A DNA stretch of 64,000 bases. Origin: Gracilaria gracilis (lineage: Eukaryota; Rhodophyta; Florideophyceae; Gracilariales; Gracilariaceae). The stretch lies in the NCBI GenBank assembly GCA_030374805.1, contig JARGSG010000004.1, forward strand, positions 1,550,001-1,614,000, read 5' to 3'. Positions 52,779 to 63,629 of this stretch are shown piece by piece. Position 1 is the stretch's first letter. Each line of letters starts with the position of its first letter. Both the position numbers and the translations under genes were made by a program. The notes under the pieces are model-generated. The model did not search any database and had not been told where the DNA came from. It saw only the letters and a program-made list of their open reading frames with translations.

Positions 52779-55700
52779 ATGAACGATCTCTTCGTCGACG
52801 CCGCCAGGCTTCGTATTCCGCTACTCAAGGCGGATAACTACTTCATGTGGTCGCACAAATGGAACTTGTACTCCTTTCCAAGGGTGTGTGGCGACTGGTT
52901 TGTGGCGTTGAGCGCGTGCCGGAAGATGAAGAAGCTATTGAGAAGTTTGAAACGAAGCGCGACATTGCTCTCACATGCATACTGCTCTCTGTTCATGAGT
53001 CTTGCGTGGCTCCCGTGATGACGATCAGGGATCCCACAGAAATATCGCAGAAGTTAAAGGCAAATTTCGAGATGGTGTCGCAAGCAAGCATCGACGCACT
53101 ACTGGAACAGTATCAGGATATGCGTATGGACTCGGATGAACGCGTTTTAGACTACGTCAACCGCCTTGCGGTCATCGAGATGAAGCTTAATGGAATCGAA
53201 CACACTCTGTCTGAAGCCCAAAAAGCTCCGAGCTATCCTCAGGGGTCTCACGAAGGACTTCGACGTGACAGCAGAAGTGAGAAATCAGACTGGAACAACG
53301 TTGAAGGATGCCATTCCTCGTTTAATCGCAAGAGAGGGGCAGTTGCTAAAGGAACACAAGTCGTCTGGGTCGAGGCCTGCGAACGTCAGCGCACTTCAGG
53401 TGCGTGCTAACGCATACGTCGAGAAGCGAAGGTGTCACTTATGCAAGAAGAAGGGCCACATCAAGCCCGATTGCTGGAAGAATCCGCTTAGCAAGAGCTA
53501 CAAAGGAAACAGTACCCGCTCTCGTGCGAAGGAGACGGACAAAGATCACGACCGTGGACAGGAAGACGGTAACGACAGCATTGTAGCTGGTTTGGTGGTC
53601 ATCGACTGTGACGATGAAGAGGTTCCGGTATGGGACACTATTGACTTGACTGGTGATAGCGAAACTGATGGAGATGTAGTTTTGAAGGAGACAGGGTACA
53701 TTGCGAACCACAGAACTCGTCCAGGACAAGACACTTGTTGGTATCTGGACTCTGGAGCCTCGAAGCACATGACAAACAATCAGAACTACTTTGTCACTGG
53801 CGTGCATGGATCGGCAAAGAAGAGCGTCTCAGTCGGAGACGGAACCAGACTTCCCGTGCAGGGTGAGGGCAAGGTAGAGTGCTGGATTACTGATGCTGAT
53901 GGGTAACACGCAAAGATTTGCTTGTACAACGTACTGTATGTACCAGAGCTCATGTGTAACCTACTGTCTGTTAGTGCTATCAGACGTCGTGGGTACATGA
54001 CGGTGTTCATGTCAGATGAAGAAGGAGCAGGGATTACTGCCATTGTAGAACAGAGCAGTATGAACCTTCTGACAATTGGTAGAGAACAGACGTCTGGACT
54101 GTATGAGATCAGGCTTGACCCCATTGACGCAACAGGCACAAGCGTTCTGATCGCGAGCGGACAGGACAGTTTTTCTCTAACCTGGCATAAGCGTCTTGGT
54201 CATGCTAGCCTGGAGTACATTCGAAAGACGTTGAAGATCATCAATGGTGTAGCACAGGCCCAGGTACAGGATTTCGGACACTGTGAACCATGTGCAGAGG
54301 GCAAAGCTATGCGAGCACCGCGGAATCCGAGCAAAACCTCAAGGCAGAACATGGAAGTACTGGATCTCGTTCACTCAGATGTGATGGGACCTATGAAGGT
54401 CGAGAGCCTATCCAAGTCTAAGTACGTTGTGACGACCTATGATGACAGGAGCTGTATGTCATCAGTACGGTTCATGAGAACCAAGAACCAAGTAGAGAAT
54501 CAGGTGAAGGATATGATCTCAGTCTTTGAGACTCAGTCAGGGCGTGTACTAAAGCGTTTCAGGTGTGACAACGCAGGTGAGTACCTATCAAACTCCATGA
54601 CGGCCTGGATGAATGGTAAATGTGTAATCATGGAATCGAGCCCAGCCTACAGTCCAGAGTCAAATGGAAAGGCAGAGAGACTCAATCGATCTCTCAATGA
54701 CAAGGCTCGGACGATGCTAAGGACGATTGAAGGGACACCCCACAGCCACCAATTGTGGGCGGAGGCTGTAAATACAGCAAACTACTTACGGAATCGAACA
54801 TTTGTTCGACGAGAAGGTGAACCCGACATGACCCCAGTACAAGCCTTCAGCGGCATGAAGCCGGACATATCTCATCTGCGAACCTTTGGGGCACAGTGTT
54901 ATGTGCACATTCCCAAAGAGCGACGTCAGCGAAGCGCGAAGTACGAAAAGCGCGATATCAAAGGTATCCTAGTCGGATACGAGACAGGGAGATGCTACAG
55001 AGTATATATCCCTAATGAGAACAGAGTCATCGTGTCTCAAGATGTGACGTTCAATGAGAAGATCACTGGATGGACATCTGTGTCTGGCTCCAGGCCTGAT
55101 GATGGCCAAGAAAAAGTTGACCTTGGTGATGTCAAACACAATGAAGAGAAGCATACACAGAAGAATGAAGTGAAGCAGGAAGGCGTCAATGGAAAGTACA
55201 TGGTTAAGGAAAAAGATGAAAGGAAGGAACACATGGTGGACGAAGAGGTAGAGGAAGAAGATGAATTTGTCGACGCTCATGGAGAGTTCTCCTACGACCT
55301 AGAGCTGGTGACACACTACCCGGTAGAGCTCAGGCGGTCTACGCGTTCCCGCAAAGCACCTAGTCGGTTCACTCCAGACGCTGTCATGGCTCTGCTCACT
55401 CTGAATTCGATGGGCAACACTGAGGATGACTGTCCTCTTACTGTGAAAGAGGTCATGCAAAGCAACGAGGCGGCGGCCTGGAAAGAAGCCATGAGAAAGG
55501 AGATGGCTCACATGGAGCAGAGATCCGTATGGGAACTGGTAGAACCACCAAAGAACTGCAGACCAATCAGTAGTCGGTGGATTTTTGTCAAGAAACGCGA
55601 TGAGGAAGGCAACCTCAAGCGATACCGTGCGCGACTGGTCGCTCGGGGGTTCTCGCAACGAGCTGGTCTGTACTATGAGGAACTGTTTTCCCCTGTTGTC

Positions 55701-56919
55701 CAGTACAGTACGGTACGCACTGTACTATCACTAGCTGTGGCGCATAATCTTGACGCCATACAGTTTGATGTCCGGACTGCGTTCCTATATGGTGATCTCT
55801 CAGAAGAACTGTACATGCGTCAGCCGGAAGGCTTTGTGAATAAGCTTAAGAAGAACCATGTGTATAGGCTATACAAAGCCATCTATGGTCTAAACCAAGC
55901 CTCAAGGGCTTGGCGTAATAAGTTCAAGGGCATTACGAAACAAATCGGCTGTGAAGTGTCACCCAATGACCCAGGATTTTTCTCATACATATGTGAAGGG
56001 CAGAAGATAATCATCCTTGTGTATGTGAATGATGGTAGAGTGATTGGCAAAGGAAAGCCTGTACTACATCAGTTCTGCGAGAAACTGCAACAGCATGTAG
56101 ACATTCGCACTTACGATGAACCGCGGAAGTTCCTCGGGATGATCATGGAACGCAGCGAGGACAGGCGAACACTACGACTACACAACCAACCGATGATTGA
56201 AAGGCTGGCAACTCAGTTCAGGGTCCAGGACGCAGGAAACGTGAGTGTTCCGTTTCATAACACTACACTGCACAAGCCTGCAGACGAAGATGATGAAGTA
56301 GAAGACCTTCCATTTCGTGCACTGATGGGATCTCTTTTGCATGTCGCAAACACAGTACGACCAGACATTGCATTCTCGGTCTCGTATATCTCCCGCTTCG
56401 TGCAGAAGTACACACGCGACCATTTGCAGGTACCCAAAAATATCCTGAAGTACTTGAACAGCACTGGGCGCACTGCAATTGTGTATCATGCTGATGATGC
56501 CGTGGGCTTAGTAAGGACCACAGACGCCGACTTTGCCAGCGATAGGGACGACAAAAAATCTACAAGTGGTTTTGTATTCACGTATGCTGGTGGGCCTATC
56601 TCATGGCGCAGTAAGAAACAAACGTTTGTTGCTCAATCAATCTTAGAAGCTGAGTATGTGGCTATGTTCTTTGCAGTCCGAGAGGGAGTGTGGTTGAGAA
56701 GATTGGTGACCGAATTGCTTGGAACAGATGAGCTGAATGTTTCTGTGTATGGTGAAAATCAAGAAATGATTGCAGTCAGCCATGACGAAGTTCTGAACGA
56801 GAAGACAGAGCACATAGAAGTGAAGTATCATCTTGTTTGAGATGCAGTAGAACGCGGACTGGTTACAATCTTGTATCGCAAGAGTAGCGATCTCGCGGCA
56901 GATTTTTTGACATATTGAC
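52779..56919 (+). pseudogene. Copia gag-pol polyprotein, damaged
   Basis: Gag begins at ATG 52779 (IPLLKADNYFMWSHKW). It shifts frame near 52855 and again near 53215, and includes the zinc knuckle CHLCKKKGHIKPDC. Protease: LDSGASKHM. GAG-pre-integrase: WHKRLGHAS, CEPCAEGK. Integrase: VHSDVMGP, RCDNAGEY, SPESNGKAERLNR. RT: FDVRTAFLYGDL, but the YVDD box is YVND (about 56023). RNase H: KKSTSGFVF, ISWRSKKQTFVAQS, EAEYVA. Internal stops are TAA 53904 and TGA 56838, after which DAVERG continues to 56917. Four lesions plus a lost RT Asp make it inactive. Confidence 0.9.
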
Positions 56920-56991
56920 TCAACAAGAAGCAACACAGACGTCTTTGCGAAATGTTTGGACTTGATCTGATGGGTTTGGAACGAGAGAGAG

Positions 56992-57245
56992 TGTGGAGAG
57001 ACTGAAACGCTTCAGTGGAACTATCTGGTTCGAGATGTTGTGCTGCACCTTTGTGCAGCACAAACGGCTATACCATTCAGCTGAACGTTCCAAACGGGCT
57101 GTGACAAAGCACACAAAATACAAGAGTTTGTGTATTTATGTGACGTAGTGGCTAGAAGCCGGCACAAGAGCAACAAGTGACTGTAAACTAAGCTGAGTTG
57201 AACCTTTGTTCAACCTTCGTGACTACACCCTGACATCTTTCTACA
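56992..57245 (+). repeat. 3' LTR of copia element
   Basis: 254 bp, one base shorter than the 5' copy, with about 18 differences. Both CTTT-loop hairpins are conserved. The TSD copy ATGAT follows. Confidence 0.9.
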
Positions 57246-58601
57246 ATGATCTACTGCTCTTTGTTCAGCAATCGCCCAGAGCAGAGCGAAGTCGAAACGA
57301 AAAAAAGAGCTCGTTGCTTGAGAGCACGCCGTTAATAAAGGGAAAGGTCGTCTTTATATGTAGAGCACTGCGCCATGTAACCTCATTCGAAGTTTTGTGG
57401 CCGGTTGGAAGAAACTTGCTTTGCCTTTCGTCGCATGTATGCTTTTCTCATGTGCTTTTGAAGATATGAAGGCCTTTGGAAGTGACTGTCGGGTCTTTCC
57501 CCGGGTCGGTAAAAGTTTAAAAACTCTCGGGGCTGGGGAACTGTGCAACGGGTAAGCATCGACAATTCGTAGGCGCATTTGTTTTCTATTCTCCTTACTC
57601 TACTCTCACTCTGGAAAAGGGGCGTTTTAGGGGGTCTATCTCTGTCTCTCTTGATTCTCTTCTGTTCTCTAAAGGCTAAGCAGCGAGCACCACGATGTGC
57701 ACATAGCTTGTACGTTCTGTAATAATTGCGCTCCAAACCTTCAAGTCCGTGACTACTACATGGAGAAGCAGTAAAGTAGTCACCTAGCGATTGTAAAATC
57801 TAGAGATAGGGTTGACACCTTCATCATTCGAGGCCCCAGCTTTACTCTTCTAACATTGGTCGGGCTTTAAAGATGCATCTGTGTGTTCTGTGTGTACTCG
57901 TTTGCTATTGGGTAACGTTACCTACCGAATTCTGACCTTGTCAATCTCATCAATCAAATGACTCATCGTAAGCAATGCAATACAGTTTGCTGGGCGGGGA
58001 TTGACAACAGGAACCTCATAGTTAGGTTAGTCGTTAGGAGCACATCTTTTTCATGCAACCGTGCGTATCGGGAATCGTTCACAGGGAGCACGCAAATGTT
58101 TTTTTGAAGATTTTAAAATTCACGAAACCTTTGACAATCACGTTCCTTTCCTTGGAAAGCCAATGACATGACAGAGAATCGTATTGGCGCCATTTGGCAC
58201 TGCTTGCCAATGCATTGCATTTCAGTTCCGTTTAGTTTACAGACGTTTCCATGATTCGCATCCCATGACAATGCAACTCTTCTTCAACTGCCTTTGTACG
58301 TGAGATACAGAAGGTACCATAAAAGAGCAAAATGACGATCGAAACAGTGGTGGATGGGTTTTGTATCAGCGTGGAACCAGAGCTGACACCATCCCATGGC
58401 TACGAATCAAGCAAATATTTGATAACAGCTGCCCTATCTGCGAAGAGACTGCCGATGGATCCTGAACGAACAGACTCTCTCATCTAACTTTCAATTTATA
58501 ATACAGAACACTTGGCGCACTTCACGGGAGTACCAAGCTATCGATGACGCCTAACGTTCATCTTCATAGTGTTCACACTAATATCATCGATCCGCAAGCA
58601 T
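57246..58601. other. Intergenic with possible old copia LTR remnant
   Basis: 57500-57870 ends in GGCCCCAGCT.TACTCTTC, resembling the end of the candidate copia LTR at 13830-14174. The remainder is AT-rich without frames of note. Confidence 0.35.
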
Positions 58602-59843
58602 CTAAATTAGATGTTTAACCGCCGTCTTTCGACTGTTGAACAAGAAATTCAAACGATTGGCGATGAGAGAGAAGATCAAATCATCGTAGTCCATTCCACT
58701 CTGGCTAAGCCCACTGCTGATGATGCTGGTTCGTGATCCATTGTCTCTCGTTAAGTCTGGCTTTGGATTTGCTTCAAGTACAAACAAATTCTCATTCGCA
58801 TCTGCTCTAACATCCAGTCTGACAATCGACCTCAAAGAAAAGACCACTTGCACGTCGCGGGCTAAACGATGTAGTTTTTCGATCACGAGGTGGTCTTTGT
58901 CCGGATCTAGAAGGCGAACACGATCTCTTGTGATCTGTCTTCGATCCATAGAAGTGAAAATGTGCTCACCATTGTCCAAAACCCGTTCTACTGCTGAGAA
59001 TACAAAGGGATTGCCAAGGTCTTGCAAAGCGCGTTGTTGAGAAACCACTGGACCACTTACGGCCACACAGAACTCGCGACCTGGGAGAAAAGCCTCAATC
59101 ATCATCAAGTTTCCAGTGTTGTGACATCCAGATATGACAACTTCATCCAATTGGTGATAGTCATCAACAAATGAGACGTTGTTGGATGCGCGGCCAGAAA
59201 CTGGCTTCACCACAAAAGGACCACCATAGTCTCCGAAGGCATTCTTGAACTGGCTGGTGCGCGTGGGAGGTAGGGCGTTTGGATCGGAGCCATAGTGAAC
59301 AAATGGTGAAGTAGGGATGCGATTGTGGATGAGTTGCTGCTTAAACATGTGCTTGTTGTCCAAGACAAGAGAGTTGAGAGGGTCATGGCCAATGTACGGA
59401 ATCCCAAGCATTTCAAGCATTGAAGCGGCATGTGCAACAGATCCAAAGCCCTGTACACCGCCTGTATTAAGCCACCCTAGATCAATGGAATGATCACGAA
59501 GACGAGCAGATAGTTGCATATCCTCCGGGAAGACAAAAACATTCTGAAAGCCCAGTCGCGAGAGAGACTGAGCAATGTCATTCGCAACGTTCTCGTAGCT
59601 CTTCCAACCACGTGGGTTTGAGGTAGATCGGAGGACAGCTCCTTTTTGTTGATTACATCCGCTGTAGATGACGGCAATGCGCATTCGATTCGCCAAACAA
59701 CCAATCCGATCGTGAAGCGATGGTAAAGGCTGGCCCTGGAGGCGAGGAGGGGACGTTGGTTTGAATTGCGGTAAGCTTTGGGGAAGAGCCCCTAGACTGC
59801 GCCTAGAAAAAAAGTTGATCAACTTGCTGTTGAGAATATTCAT
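58602..59843 (-). CDS. D-alanine-D-alanine ligase-like ATP-grasp protein, organelle-targeted
   Basis: 413 residues. Residues 1-53 form an Arg/Ser-rich, acid-free leader (MNILNSKLINFFSRRSLGAL) before the conserved MRIAVIYSG, consistent with a mitochondrial or plastid transit peptide. The body follows the Ddl family: GVQGFGSVAHAASMLEMLGI, then PYIGHDPLNSLVLDNKHMFK, VKPVSGRASNNVSFV (ATP-grasp loop), MIEAFLPGREFCVAVSG, and VLEANPKPDLTRDNGSRTSI with the Mg-binding Glu and Asn. The gene is intact. Ddl joins two D-Ala for peptidoglycan, but a red alga is not expected to make a wall of this kind, so another amino-acid substrate is likely. That is inference. Confidence 0.85.
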   Translation of the reverse strand: MNILNSKLINFFSRRSLGALPQSLPQFKPTSPPRLQGQPLPSLHDRIGCLANRMRIAVIYSGCNQQKGAVLRSTSNPRGWKSYENVANDIAQSLSRLGFQNVFVFPEDMQLSARLRDHSIDLGWLNTGGVQGFGSVAHAASMLEMLGIPYIGHDPLNSLVLDNKHMFKQQLIHNRIPTSPFVHYGSDPNALPPTRTSQFKNAFGDYGGPFVVKPVSGRASNNVSFVDDYHQLDEVVISGCHNTGNLMMIEAFLPGREFCVAVSGPVVSQQRALQDLGNPFVFSAVERVLDNGEHIFTSMDRRQITRDRVRLLDPDKDHLVIEKLHRLARDVQVVFSLRSIVRLDVRADANENLFVLEANPKPDLTRDNGSRTSIISSGLSQSGMDYDDLIFSLIANRLNFLFNSRKTAVKHLI

Positions 59844-60847
59844 TATCGATGATGAAGGAGAGAGATCGGCACGATTGATGAGAGGAGTTCTTATCGGAAG
59901 GCATTAGTTGTAGAAGCTACATATACTTGTTGTCCGCGTTTACGGTGGGCCGTTTTACGCCGTTTTACTACAAGCAACCTCTCGCTGTTTTAATCAAGAG
60001 ATGGGTAGCAACGATGACGATTGCTCACGAAGTTAATTGGCTGCGAAGAGTGGCGGTGGTGTCATGAGAATGGGCCGGTCTTCATCTCTATCAAGACTAT
60101 GAGCAAAGAGTGTTGCGGATGAAGGTTAAAGTTACAAGTGGCGAAGCATGCATCCAGAAATTGATTCAATCTGTTGGTGTGCGCGAATGAATACAGTAAA
60201 GCTACCGAGTTGTTCTTCGTGTACTGTACACGTACTTGTCCAAACGTGTTTACACCCTCTCGAATTGCAAAATGCTTTTAAGCAGTTTTCAAAACTCGTA
60301 CGTACTGAATTTTAGGTGCCCTCAACCATTTATTAAAAACTTAGATGTGTTTGTCATTCGGGACGTTTTTGCATGATGTGTATCAAAAAACTCCACTTAA
60401 ACTCTCTAACAATGAATTGGATCAGGCGCTGAAGCCGTATCAAATCGTGAGAGAAGCGCATGTCATGCGCTTCTCTCACCATTTGATTAGGGGGCGGGAG
60501 AATCTACGCCCTTTACAGGTCGTAGAAAAAGGTAACATTAGATTCTCCGGCCCCCAATTGATACGGCTTGCGTTAGGTAAGGTTAGACACATGAGAAAGG
60601 CTGACGGTGGTGAGGACCTGTTGCAGGAGAGTCCTCCGCTTTGTTGCGTGTGGTGCTTCTGCGTGGCGGTCTCGCGCGCAGTCGAATCTCTCATTGGTTG
60701 CTGCTCATGGATCGCTCAGCGTCTACAGTGCTTGGACTGGAAATCAGATGACCTCGGACTTCGCATCTTCTAAATGGTATACCGCTCTTTCGTTCCCGTG
60801 CGCAATCGTTTTATCCCCTCTTTCGCTTGAGCTAGTACTTTTCCGTT
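59844..60847. other. Intergenic; structured inverted-repeat cluster at 60432-60569
   Basis: The 142-codon + frame (60345-60773) runs through the inverted repeats and has no domain, so it is not called. The AT-rich spacer to the Ddl-like gene contains its divergent promoter region. Confidence 0.4.
60432..60569. repeat. Three-way-junction inverted repeat
   Basis: The outer arms AAGCCGTATCAA (60432-60443) and TTGATACGGCTT (60558-60569) enclose two hairpins. The first is a perfect 33-bp palindrome (60447-60479, 16-bp arms). The second has arms GGGGGCGGGAGAATCTA (60490-60506) and TAGATTCTCCGGCCCCC (60539-60555) with one mismatch. Confidence 0.85.
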
Positions 60848-61828
60848 ATGAGATCTACCAAACAAGATCCAGAGGCGCTGCCTCTGCTGCACCAGCCCCT
60901 TGTGTCAACAGAGCTGCGCGGATATGCGTACATGCTATCGGGCGCAGTATGTTGGGCTCTGCTCTCCTTCTTCGTGCACATCGGCGCCACCAAGTACAAC
61001 TTTCCCACCACCAACTCCATCATCATTCGTGCCGTGGTTAACCTAACTCTGTCCTCCCTCTATATTGCCATTGCTCGTGATGTGAGCATACTTCCAACAC
61101 GCGCCCAGCTGCTGCCATTGACCGCGCGTTCAGTTGCAGGAACAGTCGGATGTCTAAGCATCTTCACTGCTCTCAAGTACATTCCGGTCGGAAGTGCCAC
61201 CACAATCTTCTGCACCAGCCCGGTCATCACTACTGTGCTTTCAGCCATCTTTCTTCACGAACCGGTCACTAAAGTGGATCTTTTCGCACTTGTTTCAAGT
61301 TTCATTGGCGTAATCTTCGTTGCACAACCTTCTTTCTTGTTTGCCGATCACGCACTGGAGCCGATCACGTCGAACGCCAATCATCTATTCGGAGTTGTCT
61401 GCGCTTTTGTTGCGGCGTGTTGTGCATCCACAGTGTACACACTGGTGCGCTCCATGGGTTTGCGAGTGCACTTCATTCTAAACGTCATCTCGCTGGGAAT
61501 TGGAATATCCCTTCTCTCGCTTGCTCTTGTCACAAAGTCGGATGTGTATCAAATGGCACATAATAGAGAGGGCTTGCTCGTGAACATGTTGGGGGCGTTG
61601 TCGGGCTTTGGTTGTGTTGCTTCTTTCAGTCGAGGGCTACAGTTTTGTCGTGCGGGTCCTGGCATGGTCATCCGTACAACTGATATTCCCATTTCATTTA
61701 TTCTCGGTTACTTTTTCCTTGGTGAACGTCTATCCGCTTTGAGCGCGTTGGGTGTCGCGCTGGTGGTATGTGCGGCACTTGCTATTGCATTACGTGAGGC
61801 ACACGGCGCTCGATCCACACGAGTGTGA
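60848..61828 (+). CDS. DMT-superfamily (EamA) membrane transporter
   Basis: 326 residues with about ten hydrophobic segments in two EamA repeats. The first repeat (residues about 25-160) includes GAVCWALLSFFVHIGATKY, a helix ending in ALKYIPVGSATTIFCTSPVI, and FLHEPVT. The second (about 180-320) includes GVVCAFVAACCASTVYTLVR, SFSRGLQFCRAGPGMVIRTT and FILGYFFLGERLS. The E(P/R) motif at each fourth helix end is typical of drug/metabolite transporters. The layout resembles SLC35G-like exporters. The substrate cannot be told. The N-terminal 25 residues are hydrophilic and contain a dileucine (ALPLL). The gene is intact and divergent from the Ddl-like gene. Confidence 0.87.
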   Translation: MRSTKQDPEALPLLHQPLVSTELRGYAYMLSGAVCWALLSFFVHIGATKYNFPTTNSIIIRAVVNLTLSSLYIAIARDVSILPTRAQLLPLTARSVAGTVGCLSIFTALKYIPVGSATTIFCTSPVITTVLSAIFLHEPVTKVDLFALVSSFIGVIFVAQPSFLFADHALEPITSNANHLFGVVCAFVAACCASTVYTLVRSMGLRVHFILNVISLGIGISLLSLALVTKSDVYQMAHNREGLLVNMLGALSGFGCVASFSRGLQFCRAGPGMVIRTTDIPISFILGYFFLGERLSALSALGVALVVCAALAIALREAHGARSTRV

Positions 61829-63020
61829 CAAGATGTAAAACTTAATCGTGTAAACAGTGTCGTATCTGGACATTCTCAGCCCGTGTCCACTGCACGACCT
61901 CTCGCGACCCTTGCGCGCCCCTCGCCCCGCACCCCTCGCCCCGCAGCTCGGGCTTCCGGAGCTCGCAGCAGTGGACCGACTGGAAGTGCGCCCAAGTAGA
62001 TACCGTTGGTAAACGGTGCCCGTCTGGCCCCTCCGAGGACGAGGGGAAAGAGGCTAGGCGGGAGGGATTACCATTCTGTCCCTGTTCTTTGCCCAGCTCT
62101 ATCGACGCCCTGCAGTTCTCTACGCCGCTACGCACGCACCACAAATGCGTCCATCAACCCAGTAGACCTCCAATATGAGACACCAGCGCACACACTGTGT
62201 CAATCGAGGATACGGTATCGTGTTCCCTCGACTGACTGTGTATGTAAGCTGATACTGAATTCAAAAGCTCTAACTAGACTTCTCAATTAAGTCTCAGCTT
62301 CTGCAAAAGCGATACAGTCAAAAGCGTTACACTTTGTTTACGCGCATCTAAATCTTGCGTTCGCAGAGACTACGCAATAACAGTAAATACTGTCTCTGCA
62401 AGGAACCAAAACAGCCGTGCACAACAGATTATCGATGGCCAAATGTCTATCGTCAAAGTTAGGCACGATAACATTAAGTACCAAAATGGCAATGCTGAAG
62501 TCAAACAACTTCTAAATTGCGCAAAAACCTCTATACAACACAACATTTACCGTTTAATACTAATTTAAAACCTTTTAAAAAACCAATCTACACAATGATT
62601 TAAATATAAACATGATTCGGTAAGCCCCAATTTTGAAGTTATTTTCAGTCAAAATGAGTCTTAATCAGTAATACAAATCAAATATGTTTTCGGCGTTAAA
62701 TTTTAAAAATTTTGGACCGCAAATATAAAAATTTGTTTGTAAAGATTAAAATCTTTGAGAAAGAAAAACTTTCAAGGCTTCGGAGAAAGTCATATTTTGT
62801 ACGTGCAAAATTTTACTCAAGCACAGAGAAAAGTAATTTTTTGGCAAATAATTTTATCTTCAAAATTGGAAATTTTAAAATAATGATGAAACTTTTTATA
62901 GACATGCTATAATTGTATTTGTACAAAATTCTTGTACTACATGAATTGAAAAAGTGACCCAAGTAGCGTTTGGGACCAAAAATCGCTTTATAACGCTATA
63001 AATGCGTATATTATGCGACA
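61829..63020. other. Intergenic; GC-rich patch then strongly AT-rich DNA
   Basis: 61890-61970 is GC-rich with a repeated CCCCTCGCCCCGCA unit. From about 62500 the sequence turns AT-rich with runs of A and T. No gene is supported. Small frames at 62006-62290 and 62712-62912 lack motifs. Confidence 0.4.
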
Positions 63021-63600
63021 AACGTTTCATTGTAGCAAGCAAATCGCCTGGGTGGTAATTTGGAAGGAGCAGAAAAATATTTCAGTGGAAAGTATAAAAT
63101 TTATGGGTGTGAAACCGAAGTTTTTGTTCTGCCAAACAAATTGGCTGTCTTTGCCATTTCTAATGTTACAGGAGCAATGTCTGATATTGATATATTTTAT
63201 GAAACCTTTCAATGGTTTTAGAAGGAGGCTCTCTAAATGTTTGAAAACGAAATGGAACTGGCTGATACTGGAATATTATGCAAGGACTGCAAAGATTGTT
63301 GGGCAGTTCTTGTTGGTAAAGAGTATCGGGCCGCAAAATGTTTTTGCGGGGCTATGGATCTCAAGAAAGATCCGCTTTCAAAACGGCTTTCAAGAAAAGA
63401 ACAACTAGAAAGTAAGCGTATCTCGTCTGACCGTATCATTGTGATAAATTGATTTCAAAGGCTTTTTCACTGTAGCCTATACTTTCGTTGAAGTACCGCT
63501 GGAACGAGAAGCTTTCTGATTCAATTTCTTATTCTCTGCTGTGGCCTTACAAATGCGTACGTTAAGCGTCTTCCGTTGAGAAAAAAGATGGATACTTATA
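63021..63600 (+). pseudogene. DDE_Tnp_4-type transposase remnant
   Basis: In two frames the sequence reads QANRLGGNLEGAEKYFSGKY, then KIYGCETEVFVLPNKLAV, then TGAMSDIDIF. After a stop and frameshift it reads CWAVLVGKEYRAAKCF and LSRKEQLESKRISSDRIIVI (family: SSDRIIVEN). A KYRWNEKL stretch follows, then a LTN.YVKR.PLR ending. This is the C-terminal half of a DDE superfamily transposase, known to me from oomycete and algal repeats. It has at least three lesions. Confidence 0.72.
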
Positions 63601-63629
63601 TGGAAAGGTGAAGCACTGACAGTATAGAT

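Larger units (their letters stand above)
52453..57245 (+). mobile_element. Ty1/copia retrotransposon with 255-bp LTRs
   Basis: LTRs at 52453-52707 and 56992-57245 (TGT..ACA) are about 93% alike by eye. The TSD is ACGAT/ATGAT with one change. A PBS candidate (GGTTATAGGGCCC) follows the 5' LTR, and a purine tract (GGAACGAGAGAGAG) precedes the 3' LTR. The internal region holds one copia gag-pol. The LTR divergence makes it clearly older than gypsy-2. Confidence 0.92.

Noticed and set aside
60345..60773. 142-codon + frame upstream of the transporter.
   Set aside because: It is produced by reading through the inverted-repeat cluster, with no domain or composition of a real protein.
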